Below are positions 10,826-22,590 of a stretch of DNA of 64,000 nt, in pieces; the first letter of the stretch is position 1, and each line of letters starts with the position of its first letter. The notes beneath the pieces are model-generated. The model was not told the DNA's origin, did not search any database, and saw only the letters and a list, made by a program, of their open reading frames with translations. The position numbers and the translations under genes were made by a program. This stretch comes from Urophycis tenuis (lineage: Eukaryota; Chordata; Actinopteri; Gadiformes; Phycidae). The stretch lies in NCBI GenBank assembly GCA_036785325.1, contig JAXIVH010000018.1:7552949-7616948 (forward strand), given 5' to 3'.

Positions 10826-13335
10826 TAGTATAATAGTAAATCAAAGTCAAAGTATAACAACAACAGATAATACAGGAATAGAGGTCATACCAATGCAACA
10901 ATGGGCACCAGGGCATGACATCAATGGTTTTCTCAGTCGCCCCTGGCAATGCAGATGAGGCCCACTGTCAGCCACTTCTTTGTGGTCAAAACCACTTAGG
11001 CCCCAAAATCAGGGTGGAAATATGTCAAACCATCCTGGTTACCAGGCAGCCGCTACTAAAGTTTGTCTTACCCAAGGTCTTCACAATTTCACACACATTT
11101 CTTAAATAGTATAATAAGTAATAAAACGTAACTCAATATACAAGACAGTTCATAATAATATGATCATATCCAATTGAAATAATTGGTCTTGGAAAGTGGT
11201 GGTTCAAAAAGGCTTCCGCGGCAGTGAATGGTGTGGCTTTGTTTGAACCAGGGGTCGGCACACTGAATGAGTTTTAATTTAAGTGGCATTTCCATTTGGC
11301 AGAAGGTTTGAAAAAAGCCAACTGGAAAACTTGAAAGAGACCTAAATCCTTCAACACTCACACACATCCTCGTAACCCCCCACCCCCTGTACATATGCAC
11401 ATAGTCAAACCCATGCACAACCACACACACAATGTGAGCTAGTGAGGTAGCATAATTGCAGAATACACAGTGTCACTCATAACAGCTTTAGCTGCGGCTG
11501 GAGCAATCAATACGGACAGACCCCTGAGACAATCACGATGCTGACAGATTACCATAGTCAAGTACTGTGCAGATACACACACAAACGCAAACCGGCAAAC
11601 AAAAAGATAAGCTGCAAGAACAAAAATATGTCTTTCCCTGAGACATCGAAGCAGGTCAAACACAGTAGAGCTTTGGGTGCACAGCGTGTGTTCAGCGAAA
11701 GGCTGGGAGAAACATTGTGACACTCAATGTATCGCGGGTTGTTCTACGCAGAACGCAGGACCATGGAGTACAAACTGTCACATCTTTTTTGACGCCGTTG
11801 GCCTGGGACTCGCTTTCCTTTCTGCTTCTGGGCTCTCTGTGGGCACTTTTCTTGTTTCCTTCTTCCTTCCAGATACAAAGACCACACGTCACACTAACGG
11901 ACCACTCAGCAGGTCAGAAACATGTGCTTCTTAAAGAGTGACGTGAATCCACTGTTTGAGCTGGAATTCAATGAGAGATTAAAAATACAAAGTTCTGTGC
12001 TGCTTCTACGGAGAGGGGGGGTGTGCAACGTTGAGGTGCGTTGTTAGTTTCCTACTTGTCTGGTGAAAACGCAATCTTCACAACCAGATGTAGTATTTAG
12101 TGCACAATAACTGCTCTAATGTAATAATGTGATGTTGACTTACGTGGGGCTGTACTGGTCAGTGGGCAGGCTGCTGATGCATGCCATGAGAGAGTATCTT
12201 GGGATAATTCAGCTGAGTCACTAGGGGACATTGTTGCGCGGTGTCATGTGACCAAAAAGCTGAGGCCAATTCAGCTCTTCTCCAACGCAGAGCCTCTACA
12301 GAAGTAGGCTCTAGTATGGAGGCAGCAGGCCTACATCATCATTCATTTTCATTTCACGCAGCATATCCTAATGATATTGTGACATAGGCCATACCGCTCA
12401 GCCCTAATCCAGTATCCACCTAAAAGCCTTTTGACCAAACAGGTGTTCTGGTGCGGTGATATCCGTCTCCTGTAATCCACCAAAGGTTAATGAGACATAT
12501 TTGGAGTCAGGTCAGTGTTATTAATGGTGTCCTACTTCCCCCTCCATTGTAAACCATTTATAATTCATGATTACACATCACAAATACCATGCCCACACCA
12601 ACTGTGCATCTATTTTCAATCAGAGGAGAGAGAAAAAAACCCCCCCAACTTAAATTAGATCCTGGGCCAAGTAGAAGTACAACACTTTTAACCTGCAAGA
12701 CAAGTACACTTAATTACGGCGTAAAAGGTAGGATTAATGAGTAAAACACACAAAGTACTTGGAGAGTACTTTAAAATGATGAGAGCTGCAATTATCCCTT
12801 AGTCATAATGATAATAGTTCAGTGTGAGTTGTCCATGAAACGTGAATGGAGCAAGGCACTGTCGCCCAGAGTAAAACAAAGTCAAACCAAGGAAACATTC
12901 TGTCAAAGCCCATTAAGAGATGCGCTGCTGACTTCTCACTGCCAGAACCACAGCCAATTCACAAACATTTAGGAACAAATTAGCTGGCGAGACACACAAA
13001 GCCACTTTTGTGTGCATTATTACATGTGCATGTGTCCATTTGCGTCTGTCTATGTGTGCATGTTGGCATCACTCTGCATGCAAACCCAGTGGAGCAGCTC
13101 TGCTATAAGAGTGATAATAAAACATTAACTGTTAGCACTCGCTCTCTCTCACCAATCTGCACCATTTCTCAAATCCTCACATGGCCAGCGGGGAAATAAT
13201 GTTGAGGGGAAATCCATGTTAAATAAGACTGACATCATTATTTAGGTTTGATGTGCATAAAGTGGGGGCGTGGCACTGTTTCCCTGTTGTAAGACGTACA
13301 TACTGTACGTACTGTACCATGTCTCCTGTTGAGCC

Positions 13336-13612
13336 AGACCCCACTCCCCCCAGTGGGACTCATCACCTCTCTGTAGGGAGACCCCCTCCCCCCAGTGGGA
13401 CTCATCACCTCTCTGTGGGGAGACCCCCTCCCCCTAGTGGGACTCATCACCTCTCTGTGGGGAGACCCCCTCCCCCTAGTGGGACTCATCACCTCTCTGT
13501 GGGGAGACCCCCTCCCCCCAGTGGGACTCATCACCTCTCTGTAGGGAGACCCCCTCCCCCCAGTGGGACTCATCACCTCTCTGTAGGGAGACCCCCTCCC
13601 CCCAGTGGGACT
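13336..13612. repeat. jade2: 42-bp minisatellite abutting a jade2 splice donor
   Basis: Seven copies of a core beginning cagtgggact recur at exactly 42-bp spacing (13351, 13393, 13435, 13477, 13519, 13561, 13603). The last copy overlaps the intron side of the jade2 donor at 13615. In gene sense each unit carries GAGTCCCACTGG, a G-rich block and CCCTACAGAGAGGTGATG or close variants. The 42-bp period is 14 codons, leaving frames open on both strands. Confidence 0.95.
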
Positions 13613-13615
13613 CAC

Positions 13616-13780
13616 CCGCTCCAGGTCCTGGCGGAGGTGTGTGAAGAGGTTGAGGCGGCGGTACAGGACGTCCTGCTCCTGCTGGGCCAGGTTGTCCACC
13701 TCGTCCCTCTTCAGGGTCACCAGGGGCCGGTTGCAGTTGGCCTTCCTTCGCAGCTTCCAGAACTGATACAGGAAGTCCAC
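13616..13780 (-). CDS. jade2: jade2 exon after PZP: VDFLYQFWKLRRKAN segment
   Basis: This 165-bp phase-0 exon encodes 55 residues, from VDFLYQFWKLRRKANCNRP to FTHLRQDLER, including DEVDNLAQQEQDVLYRRL. These match the strongly conserved JADE segment after the PZP module. The donor is GAGCGG|GTGAGT, and the 42-bp minisatellite starts inside that donor sequence. The acceptor is gcgtgtag|GTGGAC, preceded by (GT)n instead of a normal polypyrimidine tract. The next expected exon (beginning with an RNLCYMVTRRERTK-like sequence) was not found on the minus strand in 1-13615. If the intron is retained, the frame stays open through the minisatellite to about 13238. Confidence 0.94.
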
Positions 13781-14188
13781 CTACACGCACGCACACACAC
13801 ACACACTTAAGTATACTTTCATTTTGTCACATCAGCATGCAACATCCAATAATTACAATAAGTATATTCTCTTAGAGATGACTAATGTTTTAGAAGTTTT
13901 ATTTTGTAGTATATGATATTACTGAATCAGATAGCATGTGGTGTAACATTGTGATGTGTTATGAAAACCAGGCCAGTGATGTTTCAGTATCATTGAGCTA
14001 ATGAGTCCCATCTTGTGACCAAATGATGGGAACGGTAACCAGTAAAATATGATACACCTTGTTTGATATTTTATATATAATCTTTTATTATATAGAAAAC
14101 ATTTCACCTCTATCTCAGGTCCTACGTGTTACCATTTGAGCATGCTATGTACGACACTGTAGGCACCCTTCCATGTGCCATGTCCTAC
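13781..14188 (-). other. jade2: jade2 short intron
   Basis: This 408-bp intron is the shortest in the visible gene. It starts GTAGGACATG and ends GCGTGTAG in gene sense. The last ~25 bases are (GT)n-like rather than pyrimidine-rich. A TACTTAAG just upstream of the GT tract (near 13808) is a plausible branch-point region. Confidence 0.85.
13782..13806. repeat. (CA)n at the acceptor of a jade2 exon
   Basis: ctacacgcacgcacacacac plus cacac on the plus strand reads (GT)n in gene sense, directly before the AG of the acceptor at 13781-13782. Confidence 0.93.
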
Positions 14189-14689
14189 CTGGCTGTGGGG
14201 CAGGGCCAGGCTCTGGGCCACCTCTCTTGGGTCCACCAGGCGGTAGAACTCATCCTCCAGCTCCTGCAGCTTCTGCTTCCTCTGGCTCACCTTGTCCCTC
14301 TCCAGCTGCTCCCGCTCTGCCCGCTCGCTGGCCGACAGCGCCGGCCCAGACCTCAGCTCCGGGTCACCGTGTCGCCCGTTGGCCACGCCGGCGTGACCTG
14401 GGCCCGGATGGTGTGCGGCCTCTGGTCTGAACCAGTCCGGGGTGGTGGGCGTGTGCAGGCCGTTGGCGGCGGCGGCGGTGGTGATGGCTGTGCTGCTGGG
14501 GTGGCTGCTGGGGGTGGGCATGGCCACCGGCATGGTGGCTGGAGTGGTGGAGGAGGTGGTGGCACTGTGCTCCAGGCAGAAGGACTTGAAGCGCACCTCG
14601 TCGTTCTCCGCCAGGATGGTCCTCATCTCCAGGCCGTGGTCGAACGCGCAAGTCACATGGAAGGCCACGATACAGGAGGGCATGGAGCA
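14189..14689 (-). CDS. jade2: jade2 exon: end of extended PHD, long low-complexity linker, coiled-coil-like segment
   Basis: The 501-bp phase-0 exon encodes 167 residues. Residues 1-42 (CSMPSCIVAFHVTCAFDHGL to FCLEHS) complete the extended PHD with its final Cys/His ligands. Residues 43-118 are a Thr/Ala/Pro/Ser/His/Gly-rich linker. Residues 119-152 are charged and probably helical (SERAEREQLERDKVSQRKQK, then LQELEDEFYRLV). The exon ends DPREVAQSLALPHSQ. The acceptor is cccctcag|TGC and the donor CAG|GTAGGA. Compared with the human protein I remember, the linker is several tens of residues longer; the RKQ.LQ.LE..FY.LV.P.EVA core is conserved. GC content is markedly higher than in the flanking introns. 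Confidence 0.94.
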
Positions 14690-15075
14690 CTGAGGGGCAG
14701 AGGGATGCACCGCGTTACTCGTTACTAGTTGAAGTCTCATCTCTGCTGACCAACAGCAAGCAGAGTTGATAAAAAGGTTTGAGGAGTTCGTCTGAGCACC
14801 CTGCATGTGAATGAAGCCCAATGCGGTAGTTTGACTTTATTGGGGGCATTAATGGGGACAAGACGTGAAAGAAGGTAAAAAAGACAAACTCAAAGAGGGA
14901 GAAAACAAGATGGAAGGGAGAGGTCTCCTCCTGTTGCTCCTGTCTCCTGCCTTGTTAAAAAAAACCCAATGAGTTGAAAGCACAAGAAAAAAAACAATCC
15001 ATTTTAAATACTGGCTTGGAGCCATTTTTAATTTCACCATCTCTTTATCAGTCTGTCCCTCTACCTCTCACAATT

Positions 15076-15237
<162 letters not shown>

Positions 15238-16596
15238 CTCCCAAGACAATCTGGGTACATCTGTCGTATTCTAGTTTCTTATCTAGTCTGAGAAGAATCT
15301 CTTCTTGCACTATCAAGGTTTATAATGGAGTACGGTCAAAGCCAAGACAACTGAACCTGAGCTCAGTCAATGCACCGCTGCTGGTATCCCAAGGGTGGCA
15401 TGATCTGATTTGAACGTGGAAGTGTGAGTGAGTGTGTTTGACAGTGATTGAAAACCGGTCAAAGCTGAAGTCACTCACATCAATAGTTTAATGTACTGCT
15501 GTGTTTGTGTGTGTTTGTGCATTAATAAAGTGAATGAAAAGCTACTATACCATTAACTGATGGACTGCCTTTTCTAACCACACAAAATGTTCTTGTTTCT
15601 GGTATTGGTTCAAGGAATTTAGGCCAGTACTCAGGCCATTGAGGAACACCTGTCTGAGGAAACCTTTAGCGTTATGATGCAGCGTTCGATGTTGCCATGT
15701 CTGATCCACAGTCAACACACAGCGCCTCTTTCATGCACGGACTCCTGTCACCAAGGCACACTGAAAATAATGTGGTCGATTCACCTCATTGATTCAATGT
15801 TGTCTACACAGTCTTTACTGTGTACACCAAAAATCATTTGATTGAGGAAGATTAGATTTACACCACAACCATCTACATCCATGTACACAGCTACTTATGA
15901 TTATATTTTGTAATGCTGTACTGAATATAGTAACAAAACATCTGCCAAAGTGAGGTCATTATAGCTGTGGTTAGCTCGAGTACACTGGCAGACCTGTTGG
16001 TAAATGAAAATGTTCATGATTCCATGATATAAATTACACCAGGCCATTAAAAAAAAAATCCACAAATGCTCCTACATTTTGCCACCATTGTTAATTAGTC
16101 AGGAGGGATGAGAATCTAGATGCTCTCATGCAGAGGCAGGGACATTCAACCAGAACAGATGACTAAGAGCTGAATGGTGGCTATGGCATTCAAAACTACA
16201 CTCCCCATTTATAGCTCTTAAATCTTACTGACAGCACCTCTAACATTTATTTAACCTTTAACCTTTTATCATATGGTATGCAATCAATTATCATCTGTCG
16301 CCGATTAATGACATAAATAATTTGTAGATATTAGGCACTAAAATAAATAGAAATACTTGATGGAAGACCTTTAGTGTTCATTGAACCCTTGTCAGAGGTT
16401 ATGTGCCCTGTACGGCTGGCTGTGAGCACAGTGAGTGGATCACAGTGGAGCTCAGCCTGCCTGAGGCTGCAGTCACTAGACTGACTCCCTGCTTGCTGAG
16501 GCTCTGACCTGAGGATTTACTTACACTCCCTACTAATCTGGAGCATCAATACTGAGGCCATAAGGAAGCTCCCTGCCACCGGCAGACACATACTGC

Positions 16597-19500
16597 AACA
16601 CACACAGGCACACTGGTACCCCAACACACACAGGCACACTGGTACCCCAACACACACAGGTACACTGGTACCCCAACACACACAGGCACACTGGTACCCC
16701 AACACACACAGGCACACTGGTACCCCAACACACACAGGCACACTGGTATCCCAACACACACACGCACACTGGTACCCCAACACACACAGGCACACTGGTA
16801 CCCCAACACGCACAGGCACACTGGTACCCCAACACACACAGGCACACTGGTACCCCAACACACACAGGTACACTGGTACCCCAACACACACAGGCACACT
16901 GGTACCCCAACACACACAGGCACACTGGTACCCCAACACACACAGGCACACTGGTACCCCAACACACACAGGCACACTGGTACCAACACACACAGGCACA
17001 CTGGTACCCCAACACACACAGGTACACTGGTACCCCAACACACACAAGCACACTGGTACCAACACACACTGGCACACTGGTACCCCAACACACACAGGCA
17101 CACTGGTACCAACACACACACTGGCACACTGGTACCCCAACACACACAGGCACACTGGTACCCCAACACACACAGGCACACTGGTACCAACACACACACT
17201 GGCACACTGGTACCCCAACACACACAGGCACACTGGTACCAACACACACAGGCACACTGGTACCCCAACACACACAAGCACACTGGTACCCCAACACACA
17301 CAGGCACACTGGTACCCCAACACACACAGGTACACTGGTACCAACACACACAGGCACACTGGTACCCCAACACACACAGGCACACTGGTACCCCAACACA
17401 CACAGGCACACTGGTACCAACACACACACTGGCACACTGGTACCCCAACACACACAGGCACACTGGTACCAACACACACAGGTACACTGGTACCCCAACA
17501 CACACAGGCACACTGGTACCCCAACACACACAGGCACACTGGTACCCCAACACACACAGGCACACTGGTACCCCAACACACACAGGCACACTGGTACCCC
17601 AACACACACAGGTACACTGGTACCCCAACACACACAGGCACACTGGTACCCCAACACACACAGGCACACTGGTACCCCAACACACACAGGCACACTGGTA
17701 CCCCAACACACACAGGCACACTGGTACCCCAACACACACAGGCACACTGGTACCCCAACACACACAGGCACACTGGTATCCCAACACACACACGCACACT
17801 GGTACCCCAACACACACAGGCACACTGGTACCCCAACACACACAGGCACACTGGTACCCCAACACACACAGGCACACTGGTACCCCAACACACACAGGCA
17901 CACTGGTACCCCAACACACACAGGTACACTGGTACCCCAACACACACAGGCACACTGGTACCCCAACACACACAGGCACACTGGTACCCCAACACACACA
18001 GGCACACTGGTACCCCAACACACACAGGCACACTGGTACCAACACACACAGGCACACTGGTACCCCAACACACACAGGCACACTGGTACCACAACACACA
18101 CAGGCACACTGGTACCAACACACACAGGCACACTGGTACCCCAACACACACAGGCACACTGGTACCCCAACACACACAGGCACACTGGTACCCCAACACA
18201 CACAGGCACACTGGTACCCCAACACACACAGGCACACTGGTACCCCAACACACACAGGCACACTGGTACCCCAACACACACAGGCACACTGGTACCCCAA
18301 CACACACAAGCACACTGGTACCAACACACACTGGCACACTGGTACCCCAACACACACAGGCACACTGGTACCAACACACACACTGGCACACTGGTACCCC
18401 AACACACACAGGCACACTGGTACCCCAACACACACAGGCACACTGGTACCCCAACACACACAGGCACACTGGTACCAACACACACACTGGCACACTGGTA
18501 CCCCAACACACACAGGCACACTGGTACCCCAACACACACAGGCACACTGGTATCCCAACACACACAGGCACACTGGTACCCCAACACACACAGGCACACT
18601 GGTACCCCAACACACACAGGCACACTGGTACCCCAACACACACAGGCACACTGGTACCCCAACACACACAGGCACACTGGTACCACAACACACACAGGCA
18701 CACTGGTACCAACACACACACTGGCACACTGGTACCAACACACACAGGCACACTGGTACCAACACACACAAGCACACTGGTACCCCAACACACACAGGCA
18801 CACTGGTACCCCAACACACACAAGCACACTGGTACCAACACACACTGGCACACTGGTACCCCAACACACACAGGCACACTGGTACCAACACACACACTGG
18901 CACACTGGTACCCCAACACACACAGGCACACTGGTACCAACACACACACTGGCACACTGGTACCAACACACACAGGCACACTGGTACCCCAACACACACA
19001 GGCACACTGGTACCAACACACACAGGCACACTGGTACCAACACACACAAGCACACTGGTACCCCAAAACACACAGGCACACTGGTACCCCAACACACACA
19101 AGCACACTGGTACCAACACACACTGGCACACTGGTACCCCAACACACACAGGCACACTGGTACCAACACACACACTGGCACACTGGTACCCCAACACACA
19201 CAGGCACACTGGTACCAACACACACACTGGCACACTGGTACCAACACACACAGGCACACTGGTACCAACACACACAGGCACACTGGTACCCCAACACACA
19301 CAAGCACACTGGTACCCCAACACACACAGGCACACTGGTACCCCAACACACACAAGCACACTGGTACCCCAACACACACAGGCACACTGGTACCCCAACA
19401 CACACAGGCACACTGGTACCCCAACACACACAGGCACACTGGTACCAACACACACAAGCACACTGGTACCCCAACACACAGGCACACTGGTACCCCAACA

Positions 19501-20100
19501 CACACAGGCACACTGGTACCCCAACACACACAGGCACACTGGTACCAACACACACAGGCACACTGGTACCCCAACACACACAGGCACACTGGTACCCCAA
19601 CACACACAGGCACACTGGTACCCCAACACACACAGGCACACTGGTACCAACACACACACTGGCACACTGGTACCAACACACACAGGCACACTGGTACCAA
19701 CACACACAGGCACACTGGTACCCCAACACACACAAGCACACTGGTACCCCAACACACACAGGCACACTGGTACCCCAACACACACAAGCACACTGGTACC
19801 CCAACACACACAGGCACACTGGTACCCCAACACACACAGGCACACTGGTACCCCAACACACACAGGCACACTGGTACCAACACACACAAGCACACTGGTA
19901 CCCCAACACACAGGCACACTGGTACCCCAACACACACAGGCACACTGGTACCCCAACACACACAGGCACACTGGTACCAACACACACAGGCACACTGGTA
20001 CCCCAACACACACAGGCACACTGGTACCCCAACACACACAGGCACACTGGTACCCCAACACACACAGGCACACTGGTACCCCAACACACACAGGCACACT
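16597..20100. repeat. 3.5-kb minisatellite of 26-bp (and 24-bp) units
   Basis: About 135 tandem units of ggtaccccaacacacacagg plus cacact. There is a 24-bp form lacking two C's, a form with ctggcacact, and point variants (caggtacact, caagcacact, tatccc). Nearly every unit contains a GGTACC (KpnI) site. Diagnostic variants recur at fixed distances (432, 278 and 1030 bp), showing higher-order duplications. All three minus frames are open for about 1,190 codons because the unit has no stop in gene sense; these are not proteins. The array ends about 245 bp from the donor of the 20.4-kb exon. Confidence 0.97.
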
Positions 20101-20279
20101 CGTATCTATAATCATCCATCTACATGTATATATGTTTGTGCTTTTGCAAAACGAAAAAACACAGCAAGAGGCCCTCTGACAAACAGCTTATTTTCTGTAT
20201 ATATACATGCATGTGCATACGTGTCCACAAACAGAGTGGCTTTAGTGTTTGTGTGTTGCAGTGGTGATCCTGTTGAGGC

Positions 20280-20280
<1 letters not shown>

Positions 20281-20340
<60 letters not shown>
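20281..20340. repeat. (GT)29 next to a jade2 splice donor
   Basis: A pure GT run ends at the tgctcacctg that contains the donor. In RNA sense it is (CA)n beginning about 6 nt into the intron. Confidence 0.96.
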
Positions 20341-20341
<1 letters not shown>

Positions 20342-20344
20342 CAC

Positions 20345-20461
20345 CTGTATGCATGTGCCTGTGTGTTCTCGACACAGGCTGCAGGACAAGGCCCATCTGC
20401 TGGACGGGATGTGGGACACCTTAGTGATGGGCTCCATCTTCTCTGGGCAGCCTATACTCAC
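20345..20461 (-). CDS. jade2: jade2 exon: core of extended PHD (PZP) domain
   Basis: This 117-bp phase-0 exon encodes 39 residues, beginning VSIGCPEKMEPITKVSHIP and ending SCSLCREHTGTCIQ. These include two Cys zinc ligands of the extended PHD finger. SIGCPEKMEP (Cys rather than Ser) and TGTCIQ favour JADE2 over JADE1. The acceptor is gctccag|GTGAG and the donor is ATACAG|GTGAGC. The intron then continues at once into an (AC)n tract of about 29 dinucleotides in the RNA sense. Because the exon is symmetric, skipping would delete these 39 residues and disrupt the second finger without shifting the frame. Confidence 0.95.
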
Positions 20462-20698
20462 CTGGAGCAAGGAACAACAGCACACAAGTAAGCTTTAAAC
20501 ACTAAGTGCAATATTAGGTTGCAACATCTAATAGATATGTTATTTGGCAGAAGGTTTTATCCCAAACATCATACCAATACCATGAGCACGTTCATTTCTT
20601 AGCATCGCTGGCTAGTGAGAATCACAACCCTAACCCTGACAGTGTTGACCAATTGTGATACACTGGACCAGAGTGGAGACAGTGAATGAGAAGATAGA

Positions 20699-20945
20699 CA
20701 GCTATAGCTGTCTAGCTGTCTAAAGCTGGGAGAATGGCCAGCTATATCCAGCTAGGACCAGCTATGGCCAGCTATATCCAGCTATATTCAGTTATGGCCA
20801 GCTATGGCCAGCTATATTCAACTTGATTCAGCTATAGTCAGATATCATATGGCCATCTATTGTCAGCTAAAGTCGGTTATAGTAAGCTGAAGTCTTCTAA
20901 AACTGGCTATAACCAGCCATAGTGAGCTATGACAGGCTCCAGTCT
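20699..20945. repeat. degenerate 10-bp periodic tract (ccagctat-type)
   Basis: A long run of decamers such as ggccagctat, atccagctat, attcagttat and agtcagatat keeps nearly exact 10-bp phasing for about 20 units, with increasing divergence toward 20.9 kb. Confidence 0.85.
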
Positions 20946-22518
20946 TCTGTGACCCCAGACAAGGAATCAGGACAGGCAATGATCATTTCTAAAGGATATA
21001 GGTGAGCTGTAAAAGGGACAACAGGGTCAGACCATAGAGTGATACCACTTCAGAGAAAGAGAGTGTTTAGAATTGGTGCTTGGCCCAGTTTAAATGGGAT
21101 GCTGAATGGATGCCCTACCTCTCTGAACCCCATGGAGCAGAGCATACAGAACACAGCTGTGTGTCAAACACTGATCCTTCCTTCCCCTCTGTCTGTCAAT
21201 CCCCCCTTCTAGATTTCCTGCAATCCATTTATCTTCCCCTCCTGGAAAGATGTTCTTTGTGGGAGGCATATTATGATGCCCATCTCCTACCATCATTCTC
21301 TCACATCTGGGATCTGGATCTGCTGGCATGACGACCCTGCTTCTTGACAGTTACCCTGCCCCTCGTTTTTCATCTCTCGCCCCTCAGTTGTATCATTCTC
21401 TCCTCTCTGCTCTCCATTCATTTGTGTCTCCTGTCTCTTCTTGCTTTTGTTCATGCATAAGTACGACCCCCGGGTCAATTTCCCTCATGTCCACACAAAC
21501 GGCTCTGCTTTCTTTCAAGACCGCTTAGCAGAATATTCCAAAGGCAAAAGACGCCAGCACACACGTCCCATGTACAATGAAACTCATGTGTATCTCGCTC
21601 TCTCTCGCTCTGACTCCCTGTGTCTCTGTCTGCATGCACCTGATACTTTCACATTTCCAAGATGGTGGATGCAACCGAAACAAACTGAAATGTCTTGATT
21701 GAAAGTGTGTGGGTGCGTGCGGGGGGGATCAAATTAAACATTATCTTTCATAATCACAGGCATTGCTGCTTTTTGCTTTGGATGTTGCTTTCAATGTCAC
21801 ACTCATACAGACACCTTGTCATTATGTCACCAAAAGCTCTCAAAGCTTGAGAGTCTCGAGGGGTGGCCGATGGGGGGGTGAACTGTGAGTCCTTGTTCTC
21901 ACTTTACCAGCCAACCTTGTACTAGACAAACAGATCTTTGTACAATTGAGTGCAGGATTACTGTGTGAATGCAGGTGGCATGTGTGAGGTAATGTCTGCT
22001 GCGTCATGACTGTGTACACCAGGGTTTAAGTGTGTCCTTGGGTATTTACATTGTCTGCCATCCGGCAATTTACATCTCCTCAACAACCCACATGCCTGCA
22101 CAAAAACAACAGCTGCTTTTGTGCACTAAGGAAAAGAAGGTGTCACATCTGCACATATAAGTACACCACATAGACACCAAACACACGTCATGAAAACAAT
22201 ACGCAAGCCAGTACAACAGTGGTACAACATGTCAATACAAATAACTCATACACATGGCAGAATAAGAGACGCGCATAAGGTGACAAACACGAAGGCAACA
22301 ACAACATTTGGGTAAACAACCAACAAACACACAAATACCCAAGAGCCCGCACACATGCAAATTGTTTCATAATTTTGTTGGCTGGAAGAGTAAACTAAAG
22401 TGTGTGTAGCAACAGAAAACAATTAGCCCAATCAAGGGTGACAGAAGGTAATTAGAGTTGGTGGAAAAAAGGTTAGGGGACGCCAACAGCTACTTCATTA
22501 ATCTGTATTCTGCTATGA

Positions 22519-22590
22519 CACACACACACACACACACACGCGCGCACACGCGCACACACACACACACACACACACAGACACACACACACT
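22519..22590. repeat. (CA)n with CG interruption
   Basis: CA run interrupted by cgcgcgcacacgcgcaca, an alternating purine-pyrimidine block with Z-DNA potential. Confidence 0.93.

Larger units (their letters stand above)
1..13615 (-). other. jade2 intron (or unsequenced 3' part), no exon seen
   Basis: I read this stretch on the minus strand for the conserved JADE exon expected after QDLER and did not find it. It holds a minisatellite at the left edge, three SINEs, many CA/GT tracts, a large GA tract, a LINE 3' end and the 200-N gap. The remaining sequence is ordinary AT-rich non-coding DNA with no convincing plus- or minus-strand gene. The missing exon is either left of the window or inside the gap. 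Confidence 0.6.

Noticed and set aside
13253..13810. Plus-strand open frame of 185 codons rich in PPPPSGTHHLSVGR
   Set aside because: Formed by the 42-bp minisatellite and the antisense of the jade2 exon; no independent gene evidence.
16517..20119. Three overlapping minus-strand open frames of about 1,190-1,200 codons rich in CVGVPVCLCVLGYQC
   Set aside because: They are the three frames of the stop-free 26-bp minisatellite. Equal openness of all three frames, pure repeat content and location within a jade2 intron argue against a protein.
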